Positions 46,205-58,200 of a DNA stretch of 64,000 bases are shown here, one piece after another; position 1 is the first letter of the stretch, and the number at the start of each line of letters is the position of its first letter. The notes beneath the pieces are model-generated. The model did no database searches. It had not been told where the DNA came from and worked only from the letters and a program-made list of their open reading frames with translations. The position numbers were made by a program, and so were the translations under genes. The stretch comes from Telopea speciosissima (lineage: Eukaryota; Streptophyta; Magnoliopsida; Proteales; Proteaceae): positions 11,544,413 to 11,608,412 of the forward strand of contig NC_057923.1 in assembly GCF_018873765.1 (NCBI RefSeq), written 5' to 3'.

Positions 46205-46370
46205 CAAGGTTTTAAAACTAGGAATCAGCAGGCAGATTGGATCGAAATCAGCCGGAATTGGTCCCAATAACCCTAGAATTAACCCTTAGATCTTAAAACT
46301 CGCTGATTCTAGGGTTTCTTGGTGTGAATTAACTGATTCACATGTCTGATTCCCGATTCTTGAAACGATG
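46205..46370. mobile_element. 166-bp hAT-like MITE with perfect 8-bp target duplication
   Basis: Flanked by GTGTAAGG at 46,197-46,204 and 46,371-46,378. The ends are inverted copies: CAAGGTTTTAAAACTAGGAA and, from the right, CATCGTTTCAAGAATCGGGA. The start shares the CAAGGTT.TAAAACT pattern with the GAGATCTC family, but the interior differs (ATTCTAGGG/CCCTAGAAT words). It has no coding capacity. Confidence 0.75.
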
Positions 46371-46684
46371 GTGTAAGGTTTCAGTAGATTCTGTGGTGCA
46401 TGTTATGTTCTAACTTATGACCTGATTCCTAATTGAGCATATTTGGAGATTATGACAGACGGTTTGTGCATCATATATATATATGGGAAAATTACATATA
46501 CCTCCCCTGTACTTTGCCCTAGTTACACGTTTCTCCCCTTGATTTTCCTACCTTACATACGATTCACATATAGTTTTTCAATAATTGCTGATTCCTCCCC
46601 TGCCATTAGCATCCGTCTGTTAAGTGTTGACATGGTATAGTTAGATTTTTCATAATCCCTAAACTAGCTTTAGATCCTTGTGAT

Positions 46685-46956
46685 ATGACTTTTTTACCCT
46701 CCTCCTTCATCTTCCTCCTTGTCTGCATTGCCATGGTCAACGGTCAAGCCCCGACGGCAACGCTAACTACCACACCACCAACTACTCTGGTCACGCCAGT
46801 TTCATCACCACCTCGAGCACGCCTAAAATCCCAGCCCCAGTAGCAACACCAAGAACGACACCACCGACGGTAGTTTTAGCTCTACCAGTGCAAGCTCCCA
46901 AGGCAGCTCCACCAACACCGACGGTTCTTGCTTCAGTTGGAGGGATTCATTGTTGA
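46685..46956 (+). pseudogene. Captured classical arabinogalactan-protein gene fragment
   Basis: An ATG at 46,685 starts a clear secretory signal peptide (MTFLPSSFIFLLVCIAMVNG) followed by QAPTATLTTTPPTTLVTPVS, the Pro/Ala/Ser/Thr-rich backbone of a classical AGP that would be O-glycosylated at hydroxyproline. The frame ends at a TAG (46,841). A second frame continues the same type of sequence (PVATPRTTPPTVVLA, QAPKAAPPTPTV) to 46,956. The C-terminal GPI signal is missing. Several Pro codons appear changed to Leu, consistent with C-to-T decay. Its position inside the Mutator-like element points to capture. Confidence 0.75.
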
Positions 46957-47558
46957 ATTAAAAAAAGGGAAAAACATAATTACAATTTGGTGATAGAAAA
47001 CCACACATTTTGCCAATTTGAAAAATTTTCAATTCCAAGTTCCAACCTTGCTATTGGACGAGTCACGTTAGATTACAGCCCAATCATCACAATGTGATTA
47101 TAATTGGTTGGGTTTTCTTTGAGAAGAACAAGAAACAACGAAGCGCTCGAGAAACCCAAAATTCATACAAAAATGGATTTGAAGACGAATATGGTCTATT
47201 CGTTGCTGCCTCTTTGTAAGATATTGGGTTTTGTTTGATCGAAAAACAAAAATCTGATTGGGTTTCAAGTAAATCTTGGGAAATCCAATTTTGAGCTTCA
47301 CCCGAGAGCCCTACCAAGAACTTTTAAGAGATTCAGGGGTCCAAAACAGAGGCTAGCACGGCTTTAGAGACGTTATCTTGTGTGGAATCGTTTCATCTCA
47401 AGATTAAGAAGCTTCATCCCATTGGCATCTTCCAATGATGTAATGGAAGAGATGAAAGTTGCAGAAACAACAGAGTTCAACAGATTTTATTATCACATAT
47501 TCAAGTTAGACAGATGAAAGCTTTTATGGTTTCGGAGATCATTTTCTCATAGAGTTTA

Positions 47559-48046
47559 ATGGCAATAGAGTACCCATTTTTGTTCAAGAGCAGGGCATTG
47601 GAAGGGGAGAACAACCCATCTCCCACTTCATTCAGAGGTTTTGCTCATCAGGAAACCAATCCAAGCCCTAACCCTCCTCCCAATCCAGCTCTTGTGTCAG
47701 TGGTGAAGAAGAAGATGAATCTTCCAGGAACTCCAGGTGAGCTATAGCTAGCTATGCCCTTTGGCTTCTTTTTCTCTTTTTTTGGGGGTGGGGAGTTACG
47801 TTATGCAGCTTTCTACTAATGGGTCACTTTTAATTACTGGGGTCATTTGATGCGTCAAAAACATATCCAAACGCCGAGGTGATAGCTCTATCTCCTAAAA
47901 CGCTCATGGCCACAAACCGATTTTTCTGCTAAATCTGCAATAAAGGGTTTCAGAGAGATCAGAACCTCTAGCTTCATCGGCGAGGGCACAACCTGCCATG
48001 GAAGCTCCGGCAAAGGAGGAGCAAGGAGGTTCAGAAGAGGGTATAA
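47559..48046 (+). pseudogene. Captured INDETERMINATE-DOMAIN (C2H2) transcription-factor fragment
   Basis: The first exon (47,559-47,736) encodes an N-terminus ending KKKMNLPGTP at a GTGAGC donor. After about 130 bases the second exon resumes with NAEVIALSPKTLMATNRFFC, then ICNKGFQRDQNL and LHRRGHNLPWKLRQR. This is the start of the plant IDD domain, a nuclear C2H2 zinc-finger DNA-binding module. Two in-frame stops interrupt the first zinc finger, at the Glu before ICN and the Gln before LHRRGHN, and the acceptor is damaged. The other zinc fingers are absent. It is a clear pseudogene fragment with its intron retained, so the capture was at DNA level. Confidence 0.82.
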
Positions 48047-48669
48047 CAGAGCAGAAACGATAGGAGCTATACTCTTTCTTTTTCTTTTTTCTGTACAGGT
48101 TTTGGGGTTGGGGGTTTTGGTGTTTAGGGTTTTCTGTGGTTTTCGATCTTCCACCTGCTTGGTATATACCACTCAGGTGAACAATCAATCTTCCACTCGA
48201 TCTATTATCAAATCCAAGTTTGATTATTCTATTTCACCTCTTAAAGCTTTTTGAATTGTAATTTACTAACATTTAATTGAAACATAATCTGCAGATAGAA
48301 GGGTCAACATTTAGTGCATAAATTTAAAGTTTTAGGGAATAAAAGTCTGAGAAGGAGGAGGCGGCGGTGGCAGTGGTGGCGGTGGAGGAGGAGGCAGTGG
48401 CAGTAGTGATGGCGGTGGTGGTGGTGGCGGCGGTGGAGGAGGAAAGAAATGGGTGTTTTAAGGTTGAAGATGATGAAAAGGGTATTATTGTAATTCTGCT
48501 TGTGGTGTTTTAGAACAAGGGTAATATTGTCTCTTCAAACCACTAACTAATAGTACCCTAACACCGTAAGCCATAAGGGGTCAAAATGTAAGGTAAGAAA
48601 ATCAAGGGGAGGAACGTGTAATTAGGGCAAAGTACAGGGGAGGTATCTATAATTTTCCCTATATATATT

Positions 48670-49274
48670 GATACTTATTAATATCGCGAAAGCCCGATAT
48701 TAATATGTATAAGGTGAATCGGGCAAAAAGTGGTTCAATTTTGAAATTACGCTTGATACCATTCCGATACGGTTGGATTTCAGCCAGTCTCTATCGGTGT
48801 TGTATTGGTAATGGCTGAGACTGATATGGATACCGATACCTATAATAGACTACCCAAACATAATCCACTGCCCCACACAAACCCAACACCCGGACCTTTA
48901 TCCCCTAAGGTTCGCTGACTGGTACAGTTGTGTGGTTCCTCTCATAGGGGGAATGAAATGACCATTCCATCCCCTGATCGAACACACTGTCCGAGTAGGA
49001 TCCACCCCCTTTTATTAGAGGAACTAGAGAACCGTACCGGGTAGGGGAACCGTAGGTGATAAAAATTCCCAACACCCAAAGTTGTGGGGCCCGCCGGAGG
49101 ACTCTAGCCGTGGCCTCTTCTTTCTCATCAATGGAACTCTCCGGTCTCAATGCAAAAATCCATAAAAACTAAACTAAAACGGATAAAATTTTACATTTTG
49201 TATTAGAATGAGATGAATTCGCAGCCGATCACCGATTCCGAGGCTTCTTAGTAGAAGCAGCTGTCGCTGCAGGT
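48670..49274 (+). promoter_or_regulatory. DEGP1 upstream region
   Basis: About 600 bp separate the Mutator-like element from the DEGP1 ATG. The distal part (48,670-48,850) is a GATACC-type repeat, leaving perhaps 400 bp of apparently unique promoter and leader. No clear TATA box is seen close to the ATG, as is usual for many chloroplast-protein genes. Confidence 0.4.
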
Positions 49275-52200
49275 ATGGCCACTCATTCATTCTTCGTGTC
49301 CTCTCTCTTTCACACTTACTCCTCTGCAACCAATCCGACTCCAACTAGAAAGACAAAGATTCATCTCACTCTTCTCAAACCCAATTCCCTCTTCCACCAT
49401 CTCCGTTTCTTCTCCCCCGTTGTCTCTCGCAGAGAGACCCATATCGCAGCTAACAACGCCAACACCAACCCACCCTCCTCCTTTTACAGACTCTTTCACA
49501 CCATCAATAATTCTTCCCCTTTCTCGTCTGCCTTAGAATCCCTGTTTGTCTTCTGCACTTCCCTCGCACTCTCCTTCTCTCTCTTCATTGCTGATGTCGA
49601 TGCTGCGTCCGCCTTTGTCGTCACGCCTTCTCGAAAGTTGCAGACAGATGAGCTTGCTACTGTTCAGCTCTTCCAGGAGAACACTCCCTCCGTTGTCTAC
49701 ATCACTAACCTCGCCGCCAGGTACCTTTCCCCGCTTTTCATTGCTTCATCTTCGCAACATTCCTGTTATTTCTGTTAGCTTCGGATATTGACATTTTTAG
49801 TTTCCTGGGTTCGATGTGTAATTTAGGCAGGACGCGTTTACGTTGGATGTGTTGGAGGTGCCCCAAGGCTCTGGTTCGGGCTTTGTTTGGGATAAAAACG
49901 GCCACATTGTTACTAATTATCATGTGATTCGTGGTGCGTCCGATCTCAGGTTCGTTTTCTTTGTGGTGATCCTCCATAAATTTCTCTGCGGTTCTTCTTT
50001 GTCTGCTTTCGCCATTTCTCTTTTGAGAATATCCACTTATTTAAGTATCTTTGCGGGTGAGTTATTTTGCGCGATGGTGTTGTCAATATTACATTGCTGT
50101 GTACGTTGGACAACCGTAATTATTTCTAGTCGTCTTGAGCTTCTGAACTGTTTGGAAGGATATAAAAAATTTAATGAGCGGTTTGGTCAATCTGTGAAAT
50201 CTTTTTCAGAATTTTGTATTGAATTCTGTTGATGTTGATTGTAATCAATTGCAACACACTGTAGGTAGTGTTTGGTTGTGCCATACAATGTGGGCAGCTC
50301 TAGGCTCCAAGCTGAGCGGCACCATTGTCCAAGTCGACAACACATGCATGCTATATCATTTTTACGACCAACAAAAATTTCTGAGTATGCTAACAAAATT
50401 GTTTAAGCAACTTCCTTGATGGTTTTATGAACTTGGATTGCTAAAAGGCCTTGACATGATGTTGGGGATCCTGCTCTCAGTCAATCCTCAAGGCATCCTT
50501 CACAAAACTTAAAAAATTCTATGCAACAGTATTGCTGATTTGGCAGGGAAAGAAGACGGTTAGATACTTAGGTTGCCAAGAGGCAAGGCCTAATTTTTTA
50601 TTCTCACCCACTTTAAGGGTTGCAGAAGAGGGAATGCAATGTTACTGAACATGTTACAACAATCAAAGTGGTAGCAACTCCATACTGTTGCCTTGGATGT
50701 CAGCATTTCTTCACATTGACAATCTCACCATATAAAGGGTGGTATAGGAACAACAATTAAGATGATGGGGGCTCTTTCGCATCCTGTAACCAAGTTTGCA
50801 AGCACATGCACATCTCCCCCCCAAAAAAAAAAAGAAGAAGAAGAAAACCTCCATTTTCTTTTACAAGAGAAATCCATGGTTTGTAACGTAACAGTTATTT
50901 GACTTCTGTGGGGTGGCAGAGTGATAACCAATCCAAATTGAGTGTTTCAGCAATGTTTTATTTTATATTAAGGGGGCTCCGAAGCTGTAGTGATTATGGT
51001 ATCCGTCCTCACTTATTTAGAATAAAAATATCCTGCAAAGAAGAGTTTAGTTAGTTTTGAAGAGTGAAAAGCACATGAAGAATCATGTGAATATGATAGA
51101 GAATACATAAAGAACCATCCCCCCTTTTATAAACTTGAGGTTCCTATTGGTGCGAGGCTAAAGGTGTTGAACATTAAGAATTCTGCTATTGTTTGGTGGG
51201 TAGAAGAGGGAGATATTAATCTATCAGTTGCAGATTAAACCTCTAACCGAACATATTGAGTAGCATTCCTATTGACTCAAAGGAGAATAAAGGAAGATAC
51301 CCCTAGCAAAATGAAGTGGTTATGAAGCCCAAAGAAATTGGGTAGGTTGGATTTGAGTCCTGTTAGATTGATGAATAAATTTCTCTTGGTTAAGTGGCTT
51401 TGGAAATTCAATGTAGGATAAGTGGCTCTCAGGAGATCCATATTAGGTCTAAATATGCAAGTAGTAAAGAGGATGGGATTCTAGAAGAATTTCTGCTTCT
51501 TGTGGCTTGGGTGTTTGGAAGAATATTATAAAGGATCTGGACATGCCCTAGCTAGTTTATTTTATATGGCGAAGAGTGGTGGTTGTGGTTCTATGGTGAG
51601 CTTCTGGAGGATAATTCTGTTGGTGACAGGCCTCTGGCTCCAGTATTTCCTAGCCTCTTGATTCTGGTTTGGATAAAAATGTTGTGGTATAGATATATAT
51701 GGATATTTTAATGGTAACATCTGTTGGAACCTGAACTTCAGAAGCAATTTAATGGTCTGGGAGCTGAATGATTTTTCAAACTCGTTGCAGACTATTTACA
51801 GAGTTTCTTTGAATGTTCTTCACCTGATTGCAGAATATGAAGGAGTTGTGCTAATGGTCAGTAGTTGTCTGATAAAGAAGATGCTGGCTCTGAACATAGA
51901 GACAGACGTGATTTGAAAGTCAATAGCCCCCACACAAGTTCAGGTGTTTGTTTGGCTGTCTTTTCCAACAAATTACTTTGTCTGGAAGCTTTGTTGAACA
52001 GAGACTTCAAGTTAGGTCGCAAATGTTAACGTTGTTGCTGCTGTATGGAGATGACCGGCCATCTATTTCTGCATTGTGATTTTTCAGCATTGGTATAGAA
52101 CTACTTTGGGACTTATTTGCTGCTGAACAGATTTCTCTTTTGTTTTAATATGATTTCTACATCCTGGCCAGTTCTGGACCTTAATCCTAGAAGATACTTC

Positions 52201-55200
52201 TATGGAATTTGGTTCTTCATATGAGGCCTGCACCACCAGCCAACAATGTACCGTCATGGTTCCATTTTTTGGCTGTGCCAAATTGTTTGTCCATGATACA
52301 AATTAAATAGTTGGTTCATTGGAAATTCACCACTTTGCCCTTGCATTTTGCATCATATTCGAAGGCATTTTGTCCCAAGTCATAGAAGGATAATTTTAAA
52401 ATAGGAGAGCTTTTAATGCTTTAACCACACTTAAGCTTTGGGCTTTTTCGAAGGGTATGGTCATTGTGGGACCGAGGGAGTAGCTAATTTACTTGTGAGG
52501 GAAAAAGAAGCTACATTTAATTGTGTCTTGGTTGGGACTTGAAGAGATTTGAATAAGTTAATATCCTTCCATATACTTACCTCTTCTGTGAGAATGAGAA
52601 TTGGATATCATTTCGCTTTTTTTTTTTTTTTTTTTTGACATTTTGAGGTTTATGGTGTACAAAATACAGATATGTATTGGGACTTGGACTATTACTTTGT
52701 ACTTTGTCTTGGCTTGTGTCCAAGCTTGTTTATTTCTGGATGTACTTGCATTTTGTTATTTTTCATGTATTTCAGTTTTGTTTTGGGAATTGTGCATACA
52801 AGTTATAGACTTTTAACTTTTTTTATGATCTGTTCCAACAAGTTGAGCTATTCAATCTTTTAACCATGCATCTTCTTTGTCTTTGAGAGCTCCTAGGAAT
52901 CTTTACTCCTGAATATAGATAATTGTCAGCATTGAAATCAATGTTAACTGTGCACAGGGTTACTCTTGCTGACCAAACAACTTATGAGGCAAAAGTTGTT
53001 GGCTTTGACCAAGATAAGGATGTCGCTGTTTTGCGTGTTGATGCACCAAAAGATAAACTGAGACCCATACCTGTTGGTGTCTCTGCAGATTTGCTTGTCG
53101 GCCAGAAAGTTTATGCTATTGGAAATCCTGTAAGTATGTTTTTTGCTACACTAGATTGTTTAATGCTTTTGATGTCTGTTCCTTTGTGTTCTTCGTTCTT
53201 GGATCCAATTGCATTACTATTAGTTGAACCAAACGATTTTAAATGAGGTCCATTCATTGGCGCACAAGAGGATGTGGTTCACGGATCAAGTGGTTGCTGG
53301 ATCAACCCAGAGGGACAGAAGGATTTGGACACTTGGCAGTTCATGAGTGTTCAGTGAACTCCTAATTTCTCTCCTCCTTTAGTTCCTTCCTAATTTCTTT
53401 TGATGCATTGAGCAGTTATAGAACCAGCAGATAATGGATCCAACTCAAACTGTTATTGAAAATTTATAAAAAAAGATAGAGAAAAGAGGATTGTTCACCA
53501 TGAACAAAGCTTGGGTTTGACCGTCAAACTGCTTGAAAGAGAACCATTTCACTCAAGATATGCTGATTTCAATGCTTTACATAGGTAATAACCAGACACC
53601 CATGACCCTGCAAAATTTTAACGTTCTCATTTTTAAGAAAAACAATTCTTAATAGGGTTCCATTGCAATTTTAGAGATGATTGGAAAAAAATGGTGAGGA
53701 ATGACATGTGTAGTTTAGGACTAATAACAAGTATGGGTTTGAATAGAGCTGATTGGAGGAAAAAGGTCCATTCAGCTGACCCCATTTAGTTGGGATAAGG
53801 CTGAGTTGAGTTGAGTTGAATTGTTGCTCTAATTGCAATTTTAGGAACTCCAACGAGTGCTTCACCTCTTTCCTAGATTAAAATACTAATTCAATAAATA
53901 AACCCAAAACAAGACTTCTAATCTACCATGAGTGCTTAACCCCTTTCCTAATTTTTAGACAAATGAAAAATACTAATTCAATTAAGGGAGAGGTTTCCCC
54001 AAAGTGCCAGAGTGGGGAAATCTCCCATGCCACACCAATGGCAGCATGGGGTCCACATGGTCAGGAAAAGGGAGGGAAAATAATATAAAAAAACCCATGT
54101 GAGAAGGTGTACGATACATTGGCTGCATCAGAGATTTTTTTCCTTCAATTAATAAACCCAAAACAAGTTTTTATCAAATTATATTTCTTAAAACAGAAAT
54201 TGTGTCACAAATTGACACTCAATTAGAATTTAGAAAGGTAATCATAACCTTTCAAATGTAGATTGGAACACAAGACCATGGTCTGTTTAGTCAAGTGAAA
54301 TAAGCTCTCAACTTAGCACATCAAAATCATGCTTACATGAATAAGCTTTAACTATCCAAAATTAAGCCTGAAGAAGAGTGATGAAAATAGCCAATTTCTT
54401 ATAATACCATACTTCCAAACACCAAAACTGATTCTATGGTTTATCAAACCATAGCAATTCTTCTCTAGGATGCTCCAGCATCATTTTTCTTTTTCAAAAC
54501 TTGGATGTGGGGAGTGTAAACCATTTGTTGTTTTATGCTTTTGAATCTCGTATGGCTTTCTTCAATGGTTTGGTAAAGCAATGCTAATCCCGATCTAGTG
54601 AAGGCCAGTGGGAGATCAGCTTGCGATAGGATCTCAGGTATAGGGATAGAACCATGTTTGAGAGAAAATGAGATAACTCGATTTAAAGTTTAAACAATTC
54701 TGATCAGCCTGAAATTCCAGTCAAATGAACAATACAAGAAGTAGATCGAGTCTGTAAAATATGATCGGATGGACAGATTTGAGGTAATGAGAGAATCCTT
54801 TGGAGGCTAGGATTCTTAAAACCCAGAAAACAGAAATTTTTTATTGCAGAATCTCTTAAACAGGAACTGAAACTGATCTGCAATTGTGGGAAAGAAAGAA
54901 ACAAAAGAAAAGATATGATCAGGTTATGATGAGGAGACTTGGTGGTGGGATGATGAGGTTCAAGCAGCCATTAAGACTAAGAAAGCTAGTTTTAAGACAT
55001 GGCAAAGGAATAAGGATGCAGAAGATCTGCAAAGGGATAAATTTTCCAGAAATGAAGCTACGAAGATTGTTGGAAAGCAAGGACGAAAAAATGTGAAGAT
55101 CTTTATAACAATTTGAGCACAAAGGAAGGGGAAAAAGCTATCTATAAGATAGCTAAAATGAGGGAAAGGAAGAGCAGAGATCTCGACCAATTTAGATGTA

Positions 55201-58200
55201 TTAAAAATGAAGATGGTGAAGTACTAATAAGGGATGATGACATTAAGGAGAGATGGAAAGAATATTTATGCAGCTTACTAAATGAAGACACTTCAATTAA
55301 TAGTGTCCCGAAAGGCTGCATTACCCATCAAAACACCACATGTCGTAGATATATTAGGAAAATTAGGTTGTTTAAATTAAAAGAAGCTTTAAGGAGGATG
55401 AAAGTAGGCAAAGCACAAGGCCCAGACGAGGTCGCAATAGAAGTGTGGAAGAGCTTAGGAATTTGTGGTTTATCTTGGCTAACCAAGTTGTTTAATAAGA
55501 TTATGAGCACAAGGAAAATGCTAGATGAATGGAGGAGAAGCATTGTGGTTTCAATTTACTAAAATAAAGGTGATATTCAGAGCTGCAATAACTATAGAGG
55601 CATAAAACTATTGAGTCATACTATGAAATTATGGGAGAGGGTTATTGAAACTCACCTGAGACAAGAAACTACTATTATGGAGAACCAATTTGGTTTTTTA
55701 TGCCAGGAAGATCCACGACAAAAGCTATGTACTTACTTAAAGACTCATGGAAAGATCTAGAGATTGCAAGAAGGATCTCCATATGGTCTTTATTGACCTA
55801 GAAAAAGCTTATGACAAAGTCCCTAGAGAATTAATCTAGCAAATACTGGAGAAGATAAGTGTTTCAAGTAAATATGTGGACACAATTAAAGATATGTATG
55901 ATGGTGTTGTGACTAATGCAAGAACTGTGGGGGGTTCAAGGTAGTGAATTTCTAATTACAATTGGGTTATATCAAGGATCAACTTTAAGCCCTTATTTGT
56001 TCCCCTTATCATGGATGATTTAACCAGAGACATTCAAGATGAGGTTCCTTGGTGTATGCTTTTTGCTAATGATATTGTTTTGGTGGATGAGACAAAAGCA
56101 GGGATTAACGCCAAGTTGGAATTTGGAGATCAACCTTGGAATCAAAAGGTTTTAAGATAAGTAGAATGAGACGGAGTATATAGTGTGTAACTTTAGACTT
56201 TAGTTACACTAGGATAGGTATGAAGTGGTGAAAATTGATGAGGGAGATTCCGTAAAGTGATTATTTTAGGTATTTGGGTTCAATCATAAACAAAGAAGGT
56301 GATATAGAGGATGATGTTTCACAGAGAATTAAAATAGGATGGATGAAGTGGAGAGGTGCGTCCGAAGTATTGTGTGATCAACTTATTCCTTTAAAACTTA
56401 AAAGGGAAAATTTATAGGACAGTCATATGACTGGATATGATGTATGGTGCGGAATGTTGGGCAGTTAAGAAGCATCATATAGATAATCTTTGTGTAGCAG
56501 AGATGAGAATGTTGAGATGGATGAGTGGCAAACCTAGGAAGGATAAAGTAAGCAATGATCATATTAGAGTTGATTTTGGAGTAGCTCTAATACATTATAA
56601 GCTACGAGAAAGTCATTTGAGGTGGCATGGTCGTGTTCAACAGAGGCCTTTGGATGCTCCAGTACGGAGGAGTGATTTGATTCATATTGAAGGAACTAAA
56701 AGAGCCAAGGGCAGACCTAAAATGACCTTAGGAGAAGTGAGGAAAGACGTGCATAACTTAGGCCTTGTATCAAGTATGACCTCGAATAGAGCTGATTGGA
56801 GGGCAAGGATCCATGTAATCGACCCCATTTAGTTGGGATAAGGCTGAGTTGTCATTGTTTGTTGGTGTTTATTGTTCAAGTGTTGATTCCCATGTATCAT
56901 AAGTGGTTGAGTCTTCTCCTCCCTGCACAGTTGCCTGGGTGGGTGGGTTGAGGAGGTTAAGTCAACCTTCTTCAACTTTTCTGCTAGTGTCCTGGATATT
57001 TGATCTCTAGGTAGAGGGCAGGATGTACATGTTGGACTTATTGTCAACATTATCAGGATTACTGCCCTGTTTCTTCTTTTCTATCAAGGACAGATCAAAT
57101 AAAAATAAGAGAAGGAAAGAGGAGAGGGTTAAAGATCACACTTAGGCATCCAAGAGGATTTCTAGGTGCCTAGACGGTTGTAGGGCGCCTTGCATTGGTT
57201 TAAATGGTATCGAACCAGGTTCTGGCACTTATTTATGCCAAATACCATTTAAGTAAATGTCATATTTGGTATTCCATTTACTTAAGATATTATTCATAAA
57301 TAAGCAAATACCCCCCTATTTGAATCTAATAAAATAGTTAAAAATCAAATTCCAAAAGGATAAAAAGTCAACCTCCTAGTTCAAGAACAAAAACTGGATT
57401 TTTGGCGGTAGGTGAAATTTTCAACTTTCTAATGCTGGGGTTTTTCTCAAATCTAAAAATTCCATAAATCTTAATATGGTAAAACATTGCTAAAACCCAA
57501 AAGTGCGGTAAAATATTCATTTGTTTTGATATCTAAAAAATATTTTCATTTAGAGCGATTTTGACAACATTCGTGCACACCAAATAAGGTCTGACTAGAA
57601 CATAACTCCTTCAATACAAATCAGATTTAAGCAATATTGGATTTGTTGGAAAGCTGGTTTCATGCTCTACCTAATACAAAAAGTCTCATGTAAAAATAAA
57701 ATCATTTGATCAATCAAATTTCTTAGAGAACAAGAACATTTCTCTATTGGAATGCGATTTAGGGAGGACCTCAAACGCCTTGGATCGCCTAGCGCCTTGA
57801 CAACTATGACCATAAGGCTTGAGCTTGGCATGCCGTCCAAGGTGGGGCAATGGCAAACCCTACCTCAGTAATGTAGTCCTAGATAGGTAGGAGACCTACT
57901 AGGAGCCAGACAACCAGGACCTGTAGAATTGCTGGTTCGATGGGGGGCAGAATTGAGGTTTTAGGTCAAATTTAGGGTTAGGGTTAGGGTAATGGGGATG
58001 AGTCTTATATGGTAAAGCTAGGCAGGTTTAGGGGAGTCTAAAGAACTAGGTTTAATTGGTTTTGGATGAGTAGCAGTAGTTTAAATGCAATTGGGCAGCA
58101 ACTAGGGTTAGGGTTTTGGGAAATAGGGAAGTGATGGAATCTAGGGTTTTATGGATCGATGGGAATCGATGGGGATAGATAGGGCTTAGGTTGGAGGATT

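Larger units (their letters stand above)
46485..48659. mobile_element. Mutator-like element carrying two gene fragments (Pack-MULE)
   Basis: Terminal inverted repeats of about 85 bp with roughly 90% identity: both ends read GGGAAAATTA, then ACCTCCCCTGTACTTTGCCC and CTCCCCTTGATTTTC. A 9-bp target duplication TATATATAT (46,476-46,484 and 48,660-48,668) fits Mutator-type insertion. The interior has no transposase. It carries the 5' part of an arabinogalactan-protein gene and two exons of an INDETERMINATE-DOMAIN zinc-finger gene, in the same orientation, plus a GGCGGTGG-repeat patch (about 48,355-48,445) that could be a third captured coding piece. It lies between the OM47-like gene and DEGP1. 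Confidence 0.85.

Noticed and set aside
57965..57992. GGGTTAGGGTTAGGG run, telomere-like
   Set aside because: Only two to three units long, and not the usual plant TTTAGGG unit throughout. It is inside a gene intron and is a chance run.
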